64,000 bases of DNA from DSCS01 sp035391585. Lineage in GTDB: Bacteria; Macinerneyibacteriota; Macinerneyibacteria; Macinerneyibacteriales; DSCS01. The first letter of the stretch is position 1. Each line of letters begins with the position of its first letter. The position numbers were made by a program, and so were the translations under genes. Location of the stretch: assembly GCA_964574875.1 (NCBI GenBank), contig CAZNOX010000008.1, positions 1-64,000 on the forward strand, written 5' to 3'. This document shows positions 1 through 8,064 of the stretch, in pieces. The notes beneath the pieces were generated by a model. That model was given only the letters and a program-made list of their open reading frames with translations, did not search any database and was not told the origin of the DNA.

Positions 1-97
1 CATCTGTGAGCTGCCGGGCTTCTCTCACAAGACGGTCCGGCCAGGAGACACCGAACAATGCAAAGACCTTCTCCCCTGTGTTTCTTCGGTCATCCAT
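1..97 (-). CDS. 5' end of an unidentified gene (runs off the window)
   Basis: An open frame begins with ATG six bases after the amidase stop codon and stays open for 32 codons to the window edge. A GGAG ribosome site lies inside the last codons of the amidase gene, about 12 bases upstream. The visible N-terminus starts MDDRRNTGEKVFALFGVSWP and has no signal peptide. Its position suggests translation from the same mRNA as the amidase. Too little is visible to name a family. Confidence 0.45.
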   Translation of the reverse strand, partial: MDDRRNTGEKVFALFGVSWPDRLVREARQLTD

Positions 98-103
98 CCC
101 GGC

Positions 104-1834
104 TCATTGCTCCTTCATCCCCGCAGGAGGAGAATAGTGCCGGGTCGCCTGCTCATATCCGCCGGCAGCTTGCAGGAGAAGCTCCTCTTCTCCTTCTGAA
201 GCGACAAAAGTCACCCCCACAGGTTCTCCGTCCGGTTTATACCCGGCGGGGACACACAGCGCCGGATATCCGGCAGCAGCATAGATATAGGAGAGATGGT
301 TGGACAGGGTAAACAGGAGATCCACATGATGCTCCCTGAGTAAAGTATCAAGACACGCTCCGGCCTCACGGGCATTGGACCGCACAGTCTCACGGACGAC
401 ATCCGGGCTCAATGTATTGTCCTGTGCTGCGATGAGGAGCTCCTGGCCCAGGGGCATCCTTTCAGACGGTTTTTCACTGTTGTTGGCAATGATCTCCGCC
501 AGAGTCTCTGGCCCTTCTCCTCTTGCCCAATTTTTCAGATAATTATTGACTCCCTCTTTGAACTGGTACCTGAAAACCGTGCTTACATCCAACTTCTCGT
601 AAATGGCTTCATCCATCTCGATGAAGACGACTTCAGCTCCTGCACGGGCCAGTTCTCCGGCGATCCTGAGCTGGATGGCTCCTTCCCCTTCTCTGTAATA
701 GTACTGCCGCATGGCCCTGTTGCTCACCAGGCCGAACCGTAATCCTTCAAGGGGTTTCTCTCCTCCTGAAGAGAGATGATATTCCCGCGGGAACTTCGGG
801 GCTTTAAGGGTAGCCGGATCCTGAGCATCTTCACCGGCCATGACCCGAAGGAGAAGAGCTGCGTCCCGGACACTCGATGTCATGGGGCCGGCTGTATCCT
901 GTGCTTCGGCTATGGGAATGATGCCATTACGGCTCACCAGCCCCACTGTGGGTTTGAGCCCCACAACAGAGTTCTGGCTGGACGGATAGATGATGGATCC
1001 CGAAGTCTCGGTTCCCACAGCCAGGGGCACAAGCCCGGCCGCCACAGCAGCCGCCGATCCCGAGCTTGACCCGCCCACGTCAAACCGTCCGTAGGGGTTT
1101 CTTGTCTGGCCCCCCAGGGCCGAAAAGCCGTTGGCTGAATCTTCCGCCATATAGTTGGCCCATTCACTCAAATTCGTCTTGGCCAGGATGATCCCTCCGG
1201 CTTCTTTGATCTTTTTGACCAGGAAGGCATCCTGAATGCAAAAACTCTTTTCCAGCGCCTTGGCGCCTGCTGAAGTGGGCTGATCGTCCCCAGTGCCGAT
1301 ATTGGCTTTCACGGCCACAGGAATCCCGAAGAGAGGATACTCCTCCCGCCTGGCTCTCTGTTTATCCCAGGCATCGGCCTCGTCCAGCGCTGCTGTATTG
1401 ACCGACAGGATCATGTTCATCCCTTCATCCTGCGCCCTCTTCATCTGAAGGAGATAGTAGAGGACGATCTCTTTCACCGTCACGTCTTCAGAAAGCGGGC
1501 CCTGCATCACAGCCGGAAATGCAGCCTGTGACATAAAGGTCATCACAGCAGCCGGACGGTAGATCCCGTGCTCATAAAGATCCATGATATCGTGAGCGTC
1601 CCGCCCCCGGAGAAGGGGACGGTAAAGGGCCTCTTTCTCCTTTTCGAAACGCCTCAACTCCTCAAGGCAAAAAGAAAAATCCACTGTAACGCGCCCGGGA
1701 GCTTCGACTTTCCGGGAATATTGAAGTTTCACCTGCCGGTCGACCCAATGATCCTCTGTGGTCTCCTCCTGCCCCGCACTCGTTCCCCAGAGGAACACGA
1801 GGATCAGGATCAGGCCCGTCATTCTCCGTTTCAT
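104..1834 (-). CDS. Exported amidase-signature (AS) family hydrolase
   Basis: Hydrolyses an amide bond with the Ser-Ser-Lys triad of the amidase-signature family; the substrate is unknown. From the chosen start the protein has 576 residues. Residues 1-21 form a signal peptide, so it probably acts in the periplasm. Lys176 lies in the VAVKAN motif, the cis-Ser in GGSSSGS (254-260), and the nucleophile is Ser280 in GTETSGS. I chose the ATG at 1834 over an upstream start at 1912 because AAGGAGG sits just before it and the signal peptide follows directly. The roughly 120-residue segment before the AS core is longer than in GatA. GatA itself is unlikely, since the protein is exported and no gatC/gatB is nearby. 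Secreted AS amidases often act on peptides or amino-acid amides, which would fit the peptidase-rich surroundings (inference). Confidence 0.85.
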   Translation of the reverse strand: MKRRMTGLILILVFLWGTSAGQEETTEDHWVDRQVKLQYSRKVEAPGRVTVDFSFCLEELRRFEKEKEALYRPLLRGRDAHDIMDLYEHGIYRPAAVMTFMSQAAFPAVMQGPLSEDVTVKEIVLYYLLQMKRAQDEGMNMILSVNTAALDEADAWDKQRARREEYPLFGIPVAVKANIGTGDDQPTSAGAKALEKSFCIQDAFLVKKIKEAGGIILAKTNLSEWANYMAEDSANGFSALGGQTRNPYGRFDVGGSSSGSAAAVAAGLVPLAVGTETSGSIIYPSSQNSVVGLKPTVGLVSRNGIIPIAEAQDTAGPMTSSVRDAALLLRVMAGEDAQDPATLKAPKFPREYHLSSGGEKPLEGLRFGLVSNRAMRQYYYREGEGAIQLRIAGELARAGAEVVFIEMDEAIYEKLDVSTVFRYQFKEGVNNYLKNWARGEGPETLAEIIANNSEKPSERMPLGQELLIAAQDNTLSPDVVRETVRSNAREAGACLDTLLREHHVDLLFTLSNHLSYIYAAAGYPALCVPAGYKPDGEPVGVTFVASEGEEELLLQAAGGYEQATRHYSPPAGMKEQ

Positions 1835-1965
1835 ACCGCCTCCTTCATTTGTCTCCATTTTAACAAAAAACGGGAAAAAGAAAAGCAATATTTCGCTCTC
1901 CGTATTATTCATTTTTTTATAGATTTTTCCATATTTCCCGTTATAGTATTAAGAAAAGGCTGAAG

Positions 1966-3510
1966 ATGATGTCGGAAAACAAGAAAAGAGAAGACGAGAC
2001 TGCACGGAATACCCCCCAGAGCTATTTGAAGATGGCCCGTCATGAACGGGAAGGCTCTCCCCAGAAAGTCATCGAATATTGCAATCTCGGGCTGACACTG
2101 CCCTGTGACAATGAATCAGTGGTGGCAGAACTCTACGAAACCGCAGGAGACGCCTTTTTCGACATTGAAAACTTCAACAATGCCCTGAAACACTGGCAGA
2201 AAGCCTACGACATCTATCAGGCCTCCGGTTCTCTTCCCCGGGCTGCATCAGTTTTGATCAAGATCGGAACACTCTATGAAGCCACCATGGACTTTTCCAA
2301 CGCTGAAACACAATTCACCAAAGCCGGAGAGCTTTTTGAACAATCCGGCGACCCCAACGGGATCGCCCTCTGCTCTTACCATATCGGGTCCATGTATTTC
2401 AATAACGGAGACCTCCATAAAGCTCTTGAGTTCCTGATCAAAGCCGATGAGCTGAAGACCGAATCCGGGGACCGCCCTTATCAGATCCTCATCGGCGATG
2501 TGAACAACAAACTTGGGGAGATCCATTCCAAGCTCTTCAATTTTGAAGACGCCCTGAAATACTTTTTTGAAGCGATGCAGGTCTATAACTACCTGGACCA
2601 TCCCATGGGGATCATCACTGTCATGAACAATATCGGTGAAGTCTTCATGAAAGAGGGCCTCAATGAGGAGGCGGAGACATTTCTCAAAGACGGATATGAA
2701 CATGCTAAACAATCCGCCTCACGGATGACCGAGTTGAAGTACCTCATCAACCTTTCCGAGCTCCATTCCCAGAAGGGGCAGTTCGAAGAGGCCTATTCCC
2801 GCCTGATCCAGGCCTATCACCTTCGGGATATGATCTTCAGCCAGACGCTTTCCAAAAAGATCACCGATATCGAAGCCCGGCATGAGATCGATAAAAAGGA
2901 AAAAGAGCTCGAGATCTACCGTCTGAAGAATATCGACCTTCAAAAAGCCAATGATATCATCAAAAGTCAGAATGACGAACTGCAGACCGCCTACCTCCGC
3001 ATGGAACAGCTGGCCCAGACCGATCCCCTTACCGGCCTGTCCAACAGGCGCAACATCATGGAAAAGATCAAACTCGAGACATACAGGTCCCAAAGAAGCG
3101 GGGAGCCCTTCTCCTTTCTGCTCATCGATATCGACCACTTCAAATCCATCAATGATACGTACGGCCACGACTGCGGCGACAGGGTCCTTGTGGCCCTGGC
3201 GGGCCTTCTCACTGCCCATATGAGAAAGATCGATGTCATCAGCCGCTGGGGAGGAGAGGAGTTTCTGGCCCTTCTTCCCAGGACAGACAAAGAGGGCGCC
3301 GCCAAACTGGCTGAAAAGATCCGGTCTGTGGTTGAAAAGACCACGGTGGCCTCCTGCGGGAAAAAGGTCTTTGTCACCGTGACCATCGGAGTCTCTGTCT
3401 TCGATCACTCCCCCTCTGTGGATCAGAGCATCAAAGAGGCGGACGAAGCCCTCTATGAAGGGAAAAAGTACGGCCGGAACAGGGTCGTTGTCTATAAATC
3501 ATCATCATAA
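1966..3510 (+). CDS. TPR-containing diguanylate cyclase (GGEEF)
   Basis: Predicted to make cyclic di-GMP from two GTP in the cytoplasm; no signal peptide or membrane segment is visible. Residues of roughly 20-300 form tetratricopeptide repeats, a coiled-coil linker covers about 300-345, and the GGDEF domain starts at DPLTGLSNRR. The active-site motif is GGEEF at 429-433. An intact inhibitory I-site, RKID at 420-423, lies exactly five residues before it, so product feedback is expected. The TPR part probably senses a protein partner. ATG codons at 1966 and 1969 are both possible, with only a weak AAAAGG site. It is followed 10 bases later by a propeller lipoprotein gene and probably shares its mRNA. 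Confidence 0.9.
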   Translation: MMSENKKREDETARNTPQSYLKMARHEREGSPQKVIEYCNLGLTLPCDNESVVAELYETAGDAFFDIENFNNALKHWQKAYDIYQASGSLPRAASVLIKIGTLYEATMDFSNAETQFTKAGELFEQSGDPNGIALCSYHIGSMYFNNGDLHKALEFLIKADELKTESGDRPYQILIGDVNNKLGEIHSKLFNFEDALKYFFEAMQVYNYLDHPMGIITVMNNIGEVFMKEGLNEEAETFLKDGYEHAKQSASRMTELKYLINLSELHSQKGQFEEAYSRLIQAYHLRDMIFSQTLSKKITDIEARHEIDKKEKELEIYRLKNIDLQKANDIIKSQNDELQTAYLRMEQLAQTDPLTGLSNRRNIMEKIKLETYRSQRSGEPFSFLLIDIDHFKSINDTYGHDCGDRVLVALAGLLTAHMRKIDVISRWGGEEFLALLPRTDKEGAAKLAEKIRSVVEKTTVASCGKKVFVTVTIGVSVFDHSPSVDQSIKEADEALYEGKKYGRNRVVVYKSSS

Positions 3511-3520
3511 AGGAGGACTG

Positions 3521-4588
3521 ATGAAACGCTTCTCTCTTTTTCTCATCACCGGACTGATCCTTTTGGCCGGATGCTCATCACCAAAAACTCCGGAGACTGT
3601 TCCCCTGAAACTCGAGTCAGTGATCCCCGCCGACCATATCACCCCCAACAACACCATGTTCTGTATCGGCCGGTATAAAAGCGACATCTACTACGCCCAG
3701 GCCTACGCGGACGAATTCGCCATCCGCTTTGTCGACCTTGAGGGGAAAGAGACCAACCGCTTCATCATCCCCAACGGCCAGGGCCCCGGAGAAGCCCGGC
3801 ACACTCTCGGCGTCACCGTCTATAATGACAAAGTCTATTTCAACGATTTCGTCCTTCGCAGGATCTCCATCTTTTCTCTGGACGGAGAGTTTCTCGACAG
3901 CACGTCCTTCGGCCCTGACACAGGCACCATCATCGGCTTTTCCATGAAAAACGACAAGATGTATTATCACAGCATGAACAAGACCTGGCTGGGAGTCTTC
4001 TCTCTTGAAGAGGGAAAGACCATCGCGTCTCTTCCCCATCCCGTGGAATCTGTCCCCGAACTCAATAAACCTCTTCAGGGAGGATGCATCTATGCCGACC
4101 CATATGATGATGCCATCTATATCGGCCACGCCAGCAGGCCCTATGTCATTGAGCGTTATGACGAAGCACTGGAGAAGAAAGGGTCTTTCCGGTACAACCT
4201 CGAAGGCCGGTACGGAGATGCCATCGTTCGTCAAGGGCCCAATATTCTGGGAGACCTCACGGTCACCTCTCTTTTCGCAGATGAGACCATGCTCTATGCT
4301 CCCCATGTGGGCGCCCGGTTTGACGTCAAGAACAATGAACCCTTTCTGCAGGACTATCCCGTGGAGCTGTTTGCTTTTGATAAAGAGACCATGGCGCTGA
4401 AAAAAGTCTATCGTATCCCGGGCCTGGAAAAATTCAAAGGCGGCTGGTCCATCGTCGATGTGGACCTTCCCCGGGTGATCCTTCACCTGTTCGGAGAAGG
4501 AGAGAGCATGAAGGCCCTCACCGGAGAGGATATGGGAGAGTTCGCCAGGGTGATCGCCGTCTTTACGGTTGACGGGACAGCCCGGTAA
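3521..4588 (+). CDS. Six-bladed beta-propeller lipoprotein (paralogue 1)
   Basis: A 355-residue lipoprotein. The N-terminus is a lipoprotein signal peptide with lipobox LLAGC, so the mature protein should be anchored in the envelope by a lipidated Cys. The rest is beta-rich with propeller-type repeats and the GQGPGE motif that also occurs in the paralogues at 6820-7887 (GKGPGE) and 18859-19986 (GKGPGE). The start at 3521 has AGGAGG seven bases upstream; an in-frame start further upstream lies inside the cyclase gene. Proteins of this kind (related to the Bacteroides BF3164 / DUF4221 lipoproteins) have no established activity; ligand binding at the cell surface or in the periplasm is a guess. 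Confidence 0.8.
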   Translation: MKRFSLFLITGLILLAGCSSPKTPETVPLKLESVIPADHITPNNTMFCIGRYKSDIYYAQAYADEFAIRFVDLEGKETNRFIIPNGQGPGEARHTLGVTVYNDKVYFNDFVLRRISIFSLDGEFLDSTSFGPDTGTIIGFSMKNDKMYYHSMNKTWLGVFSLEEGKTIASLPHPVESVPELNKPLQGGCIYADPYDDAIYIGHASRPYVIERYDEALEKKGSFRYNLEGRYGDAIVRQGPNILGDLTVTSLFADETMLYAPHVGARFDVKNNEPFLQDYPVELFAFDKETMALKKVYRIPGLEKFKGGWSIVDVDLPRVILHLFGEGESMKALTGEDMGEFARVIAVFTVDGTAR

Positions 4589-4620
4589 ACAGACTCATCG
4601 GCAGGACGGGACAAGACACC

Positions 4621-5868
4621 ATGGAAAAGGCCATGTCCTACTTTGAGTCTGTGAGATTCTTCAGCACAAACAGGATCCCGCAAACAGGGACCCTCCATCT
4701 TCCCGACGGCCGGACAGCGGTGACAGCCCGCCCGTTCACCTCAGAAGGGCGCTCCCTTCTTCCCAACGGGACAAGGGAGACGGTCCTGGAGAAGATCAGC
4801 GCCGGTTTTGACGCCGTCAGGGAGCGTCTCTTCTATAAAGAGATCGACAGGATCCTCCAGATGGATGATTCCCGGGTCAAAGAGAACACCGCATTCCGGT
4901 ATCCCCTCTTTCTCCCCCGGGGGAAAGACGCCGCCGGGGTCATCATCCTGCTTCACGGCCTGAATGAAAAACAGTGGGACAAGTATCTCCCCTGGGCCTA
5001 TGCCCTCTGCCGGCAGACGGGGTATGCCGTCCTCCTCTTTCCCATCGCATTTCACATGACCCGTTCCCCGGCAGAGTGGAGCGATCCGAGACTCATGAAC
5101 CGCGTGAGCAAAGACCGTCAGAAACTCTTCCCCAATATCGTCGCCTCTTCGCTGGCCAATGCCGCGATCAGCACCCGGCTGCAGCAGCTTCCCCAGCGTT
5201 TTTTCTGGTCAGGACTGGCGACCTTTTTCGACATCACCCGGCTGATCTCTTCCATACGGACAGGCGGGTACCCGGGGATCAGGAGAGACGCTCCTGTCCA
5301 CTTTTTTGCCTACTCTGTGGGAGCCTATCTGGCTCAGGTCCTCTTTCTCACCGGCCGCCCGCGCATGGAGGAGGAGTCGCGCCTTTTCATCTTCTGCGGA
5401 GGAGCCGCTTTCAACAGGATGAACCCTGTCTCCCGCGAGATCGTGGACAGCGAAGCCAACATCGCCGTCTACTCCTTTTTCATCGAGCACCTGGAAAAGG
5501 AAGTGAAAAAGGATCCCCGCCTGGCCCTCTACTTCAACGACCCCCTCTCTCCCGGCTATGCTTTCCGCATGATGCTTCATCAGAACAGGATGGCCGATCT
5601 CCGTGAAGCAAAACTGCGCGCCTTGTCCGGCCGCATCCGGGCCATGGTCCTGAAAGGGGATACGGTCGTCCCTCCTTATGAGGCTGTGAACCTGCTCCGG
5701 GGAAACGAAAGAGAGCTGCCTGTCACTGTGGATATCGAAGCCCCTCCCTATCCCGCTTCGCATATCAAACCCTTTTCTGACGGGGCCGCGCAAAGAGACC
5801 CCGCTGTGGAGTCCTTTTTTTCCACCGTCTTTGAGACAGCCTCCTCCTTTTTCACATCGCCCCGCTGA
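4621..5868 (+). CDS. Alpha/beta-hydrolase fold protein
   Basis: A 415-residue protein without signal peptide. VIILLHGLNEKQW near residue 105 resembles the strand and oxyanion-hole loop of alpha/beta hydrolases. AYSVGAY is a nucleophile elbow of the GxSxG type with Ala in the first position. MVLKGDTVVPP supplies a likely acid Asp, and PASHIKPF near the C-terminus the His. The substrate is unknown; the family may be an uncharacterised DUF known from Bacteroidetes. There is no clear ribosome site before the ATG at 4621. The ATG at 4633 has GGAAAAGG just upstream and is an equally good start. The gene follows the propeller lipoprotein by 32 bases. Confidence 0.7.
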   Translation: MEKAMSYFESVRFFSTNRIPQTGTLHLPDGRTAVTARPFTSEGRSLLPNGTRETVLEKISAGFDAVRERLFYKEIDRILQMDDSRVKENTAFRYPLFLPRGKDAAGVIILLHGLNEKQWDKYLPWAYALCRQTGYAVLLFPIAFHMTRSPAEWSDPRLMNRVSKDRQKLFPNIVASSLANAAISTRLQQLPQRFFWSGLATFFDITRLISSIRTGGYPGIRRDAPVHFFAYSVGAYLAQVLFLTGRPRMEEESRLFIFCGGAAFNRMNPVSREIVDSEANIAVYSFFIEHLEKEVKKDPRLALYFNDPLSPGYAFRMMLHQNRMADLREAKLRALSGRIRAMVLKGDTVVPPYEAVNLLRGNERELPVTVDIEAPPYPASHIKPFSDGAAQRDPAVESFFSTVFETASSFFTSPR

Positions 5869-5894
5869 CCGGAGTATTCTTTGCAGAAATCGGA

Positions 5895-5950
5895 GTGAAT
5901 ACGCGAAAAGAGAGGGGAAAAGGCTCTTTTTCGTGTTTTCATTCACTATA
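5895..5950 (+). terminator. Imperfect hairpin after the hydrolase gene
   Basis: GTGAAT at 5895 pairs with ATTCAC ending at 5946, and the inner arms CGAAAAGAG / CTCTTTTTCG also pair, giving a long bulged hairpin. A short T-run follows the inner stem. It sits between the hydrolase stop and the promoter of the next gene, where a terminator would be expected. The rest of 5869-5999 shows nothing else. Confidence 0.35.
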
Positions 5951-6000
5951 CCATCTCACTATTCAGCATCCGGGATTAAAGAATCCTCTTCACTTTTCAA

Positions 6001-6028
6001 TTGACTATCGGGATATCGGCTCTATACT
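6001..6028 (+). promoter_or_regulatory. Sigma70-type promoter for the outer-membrane protein gene
   Basis: TTGACT at 6001-6006 and TATACT at 6023-6028 are separated by 16 bases, 25 bases before the start codon, with a GGAGG ribosome site between. Confidence 0.8.
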
Positions 6029-6052
6029 ACATTATTAACTCAGGAGGCGTCT

Positions 6053-6793
6053 ATGAAGACACGTGTTCTCTTTTTTTCTCTTGCAGCCCTGTTTCTTTTT
6101 TGCTGTGTCCCGACTCTGTCAGCCGCGGACACCTCGGTCTCTTTTACCATCGCTCCCCCGCCTGCGGGCTATCCCGTCTTTGAAAAGGGACATACCGATT
6201 ACCGCATCGGGGCTAATTTTGTCACCATCGATTCCGATTTCATGAGCATCACAGGTGGCGGGATCCACGGCACCTACAGACGAACCTACTCCTCCCGTTT
6301 CGGAACGGATGCGAGTTTCGGGATCTCAGCGCTTGTGGGTGATGTCTATGACACGACGATGATGCAGATGTCCATCACCGCCAACGCACAATATCTTCTG
6401 GTCAACAACCCCTCTCTTCAATTCATCCTTCTGGGTGGTATCGGAGGGGATGTCTCCTACATGACCATGAGCATGGCCACACCCCTGGGAACCCTTGAGA
6501 ACAACACCACCACCAGCATCTACTCGCTCACAGGAGGGATCCAGGCCAATATTCCTTTCAATAAGTTCATCTTCTCTCCCTACGGACTTGTTAAAAGTTC
6601 AAGCGGATCTGCATCCACGGAAACTGATTACGGGACATTCACAGCGGATATCCCCACGTTCAATTCGGTCACCATCGGAGTGGACCTGCTCTACAAACCC
6701 TGGAACGTCTCTCTCAGCTCCATCTATCAGAAGATGGAAGAGGCGTCCATGCTCTCCATCTCGGTCTCGAAACTCATCGGAAAAGTCTTTTAA
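6053..6793 (+). CDS. Small outer-membrane beta-barrel protein
   Basis: A 246-residue protein with a clear signal peptide (cleavage probably after LSA at about residue 23). It is followed by alternating hydrophobic/polar strands rich in Gly, Thr and Tyr, and ends in Phe (LIGKVF), the usual last residue of outer-membrane barrels recognised by BamA. Length and pattern fit an OmpA/OmpW-like 8-stranded porin-type barrel; no peptidoglycan-binding domain follows. It is a single-gene unit with its own strong promoter and a perfect terminator. The function is unknown. Confidence 0.75.
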   Translation: MKTRVLFFSLAALFLFCCVPTLSAADTSVSFTIAPPPAGYPVFEKGHTDYRIGANFVTIDSDFMSITGGGIHGTYRRTYSSRFGTDASFGISALVGDVYDTTMMQMSITANAQYLLVNNPSLQFILLGGIGGDVSYMTMSMATPLGTLENNTTTSIYSLTGGIQANIPFNKFIFSPYGLVKSSSGSASTETDYGTFTADIPTFNSVTIGVDLLYKPWNVSLSSIYQKMEEASMLSISVSKLIGKVF

Positions 6794-6821
6794 AAAAAGC
6801 CCCCGCAAGGGGGCTTTTTTT
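6792..6821. terminator. Bidirectional rho-independent terminator
   Basis: A perfect palindrome: seven A, GCCCCC, loop GCAA, GGGGGC, seven T. It ends the outer-membrane protein gene on the plus strand and the propeller lipoprotein gene on the minus strand, whose stop codon lies at its right edge. Confidence 0.95.
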
Positions 6822-7887
6822 AATCTGCCATGGCTGTTCCCCGGGGGAGGACAGCCACGTGCTGCACCTCTTCGCCGGAAGCCGCCTTGTCCATGATGAT
6901 GATCGCCTTGAGGCGGCCGCTGTTCTCGCTGTCAGCCAGCCCCATGATAAACTCTCCTTCGGGCATGATCCCCAACAGATAAAGGTCCTCACCCTCTGCT
7001 CCGGCGGGAAGACGGTAACATTCACGGTACAAACCCCGGGGATCATATCCCTGGATCTCTTTGCGTCCTCTCTCCTGCAGCCCTTTGACACAGACATAAA
7101 GCCGTTCACGTGTGAGAACAGCTCCCTCGATGCTCAGCCCGCCCTGGACAGAAAGGGATCCCTCTTTTTTAACCAGCTGTGATCTCTTCCCTTTCGCCGG
7201 AGTCCTGGGTTTCCACTGCACCACTCTCTTCCGTCCGGCCTCATCCCAGGGTGCGACACAGGAGCGCAGGTTCCCTGAAAGAAAGGAGACTGCAAAAAGC
7301 CCGTTATCGTGACATCCGATCCATCGGAGAAGATCTTTGGGATCATCCGCCCCTCGTGAGCTCAGCGATCCCGTGGAATTCCATCGTTCCAGGAGAGTCC
7401 CCTCACGGCTGAAGAGAAGGTATTCCGATTCTCCCAGGGGCGTATAGACAAGAACATGTCCTTCTCTGTCAAAACAGGCAGAAGAGATCCCTCCTCTGTC
7501 CACAGTAAATGAATGAAGAAAGCTGATGGTCTCATCGACTTGAAAGAGCATGATCCTGTTCTGCCCCTGATCAGCCAGCATCAATATCCCGTCATCATAC
7601 CCCCCATACTCAAGACGGCAGTCCTGAAGCTCTCCGGGCCCTTTTCCTTTTCTGCTGTAGAGCGCCTTTTCAACGCCATTATCGTCGACGATCCTGACCG
7701 AGGCATCTTTCCAGCCCACCATGACGAATCCCTTGTCCAGAGGAAGGACACGGGCCGCTTCAGCAGGAGTTCTGAGCCTGATCCTCATCTTTTCAGTCAA
7801 AACCGTTTCCCTCACCGGATTGGAGCAGCCGGCGATAACCATGATGGCAAGAGCCACCAGCCCATACAGGGCTCCCCCTCTTGTCAT
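6820..7887 (-). CDS. Six-bladed beta-propeller lipoprotein (paralogue 2)
   Basis: A 355-residue lipoprotein, the same length as paralogue 1 at 3521-4588. It has a signal peptide with lipobox VIAGC and the shared GKGPGE motif near residue 90 within repeated beta-strand blocks (for example ILMLADQGQNRIMLF, a typical propeller blade). The ATG at 7887 is chosen because AAGGAGG lies seven bases upstream; a start at 7914 would put charged residues before the signal peptide. The gene is convergent with the outer-membrane protein gene and shares its terminator. The function is unknown. Confidence 0.78.
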   Translation of the reverse strand: MTRGGALYGLVALAIMVIAGCSNPVRETVLTEKMRIRLRTPAEAARVLPLDKGFVMVGWKDASVRIVDDNGVEKALYSRKGKGPGELQDCRLEYGGYDDGILMLADQGQNRIMLFQVDETISFLHSFTVDRGGISSACFDREGHVLVYTPLGESEYLLFSREGTLLERWNSTGSLSSRGADDPKDLLRWIGCHDNGLFAVSFLSGNLRSCVAPWDEAGRKRVVQWKPRTPAKGKRSQLVKKEGSLSVQGGLSIEGAVLTRERLYVCVKGLQERGRKEIQGYDPRGLYRECYRLPAGAEGEDLYLLGIMPEGEFIMGLADSENSGRLKAIIIMDKAASGEEVQHVAVLPRGTAMAD

Positions 7888-7917
7888 AATGACCTCCTTT
7901 TTGTCATAAGACACAAG

Positions 7918-7945
7918 ATGTTAACGTTTTGTTTCTCTATATCAA
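7918..7945 (-). promoter_or_regulatory. Possible promoter for propeller lipoprotein 2
   Basis: On the minus strand TTGATA (7940-7945) and TAACAT (7918-7923) are 16 bases apart in a very AT-rich region that also contains many other weak matches. Confidence 0.4.
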
Positions 7946-8011
7946 TAAATAATATAATTCTATTCACTATGTTTATAGTTTCACACCATTCTATCAATAT
8001 TATAATTTCAT

Positions 8012-8039
8012 TTGCTTTTCCCCCTATTTCCTGTATGAT
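8012..8039 (+). promoter_or_regulatory. Possible promoter for the M29 aminopeptidase
   Basis: TTGCTT (8012-8017), a 16-base spacer and TATGAT (8034-8039) lie 25 bases before the start codon. The -10 is good and the -35 weak. Confidence 0.5.
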
Positions 8040-8064
8040 AAAGGCGAAATGAAAAGGAGGAGTC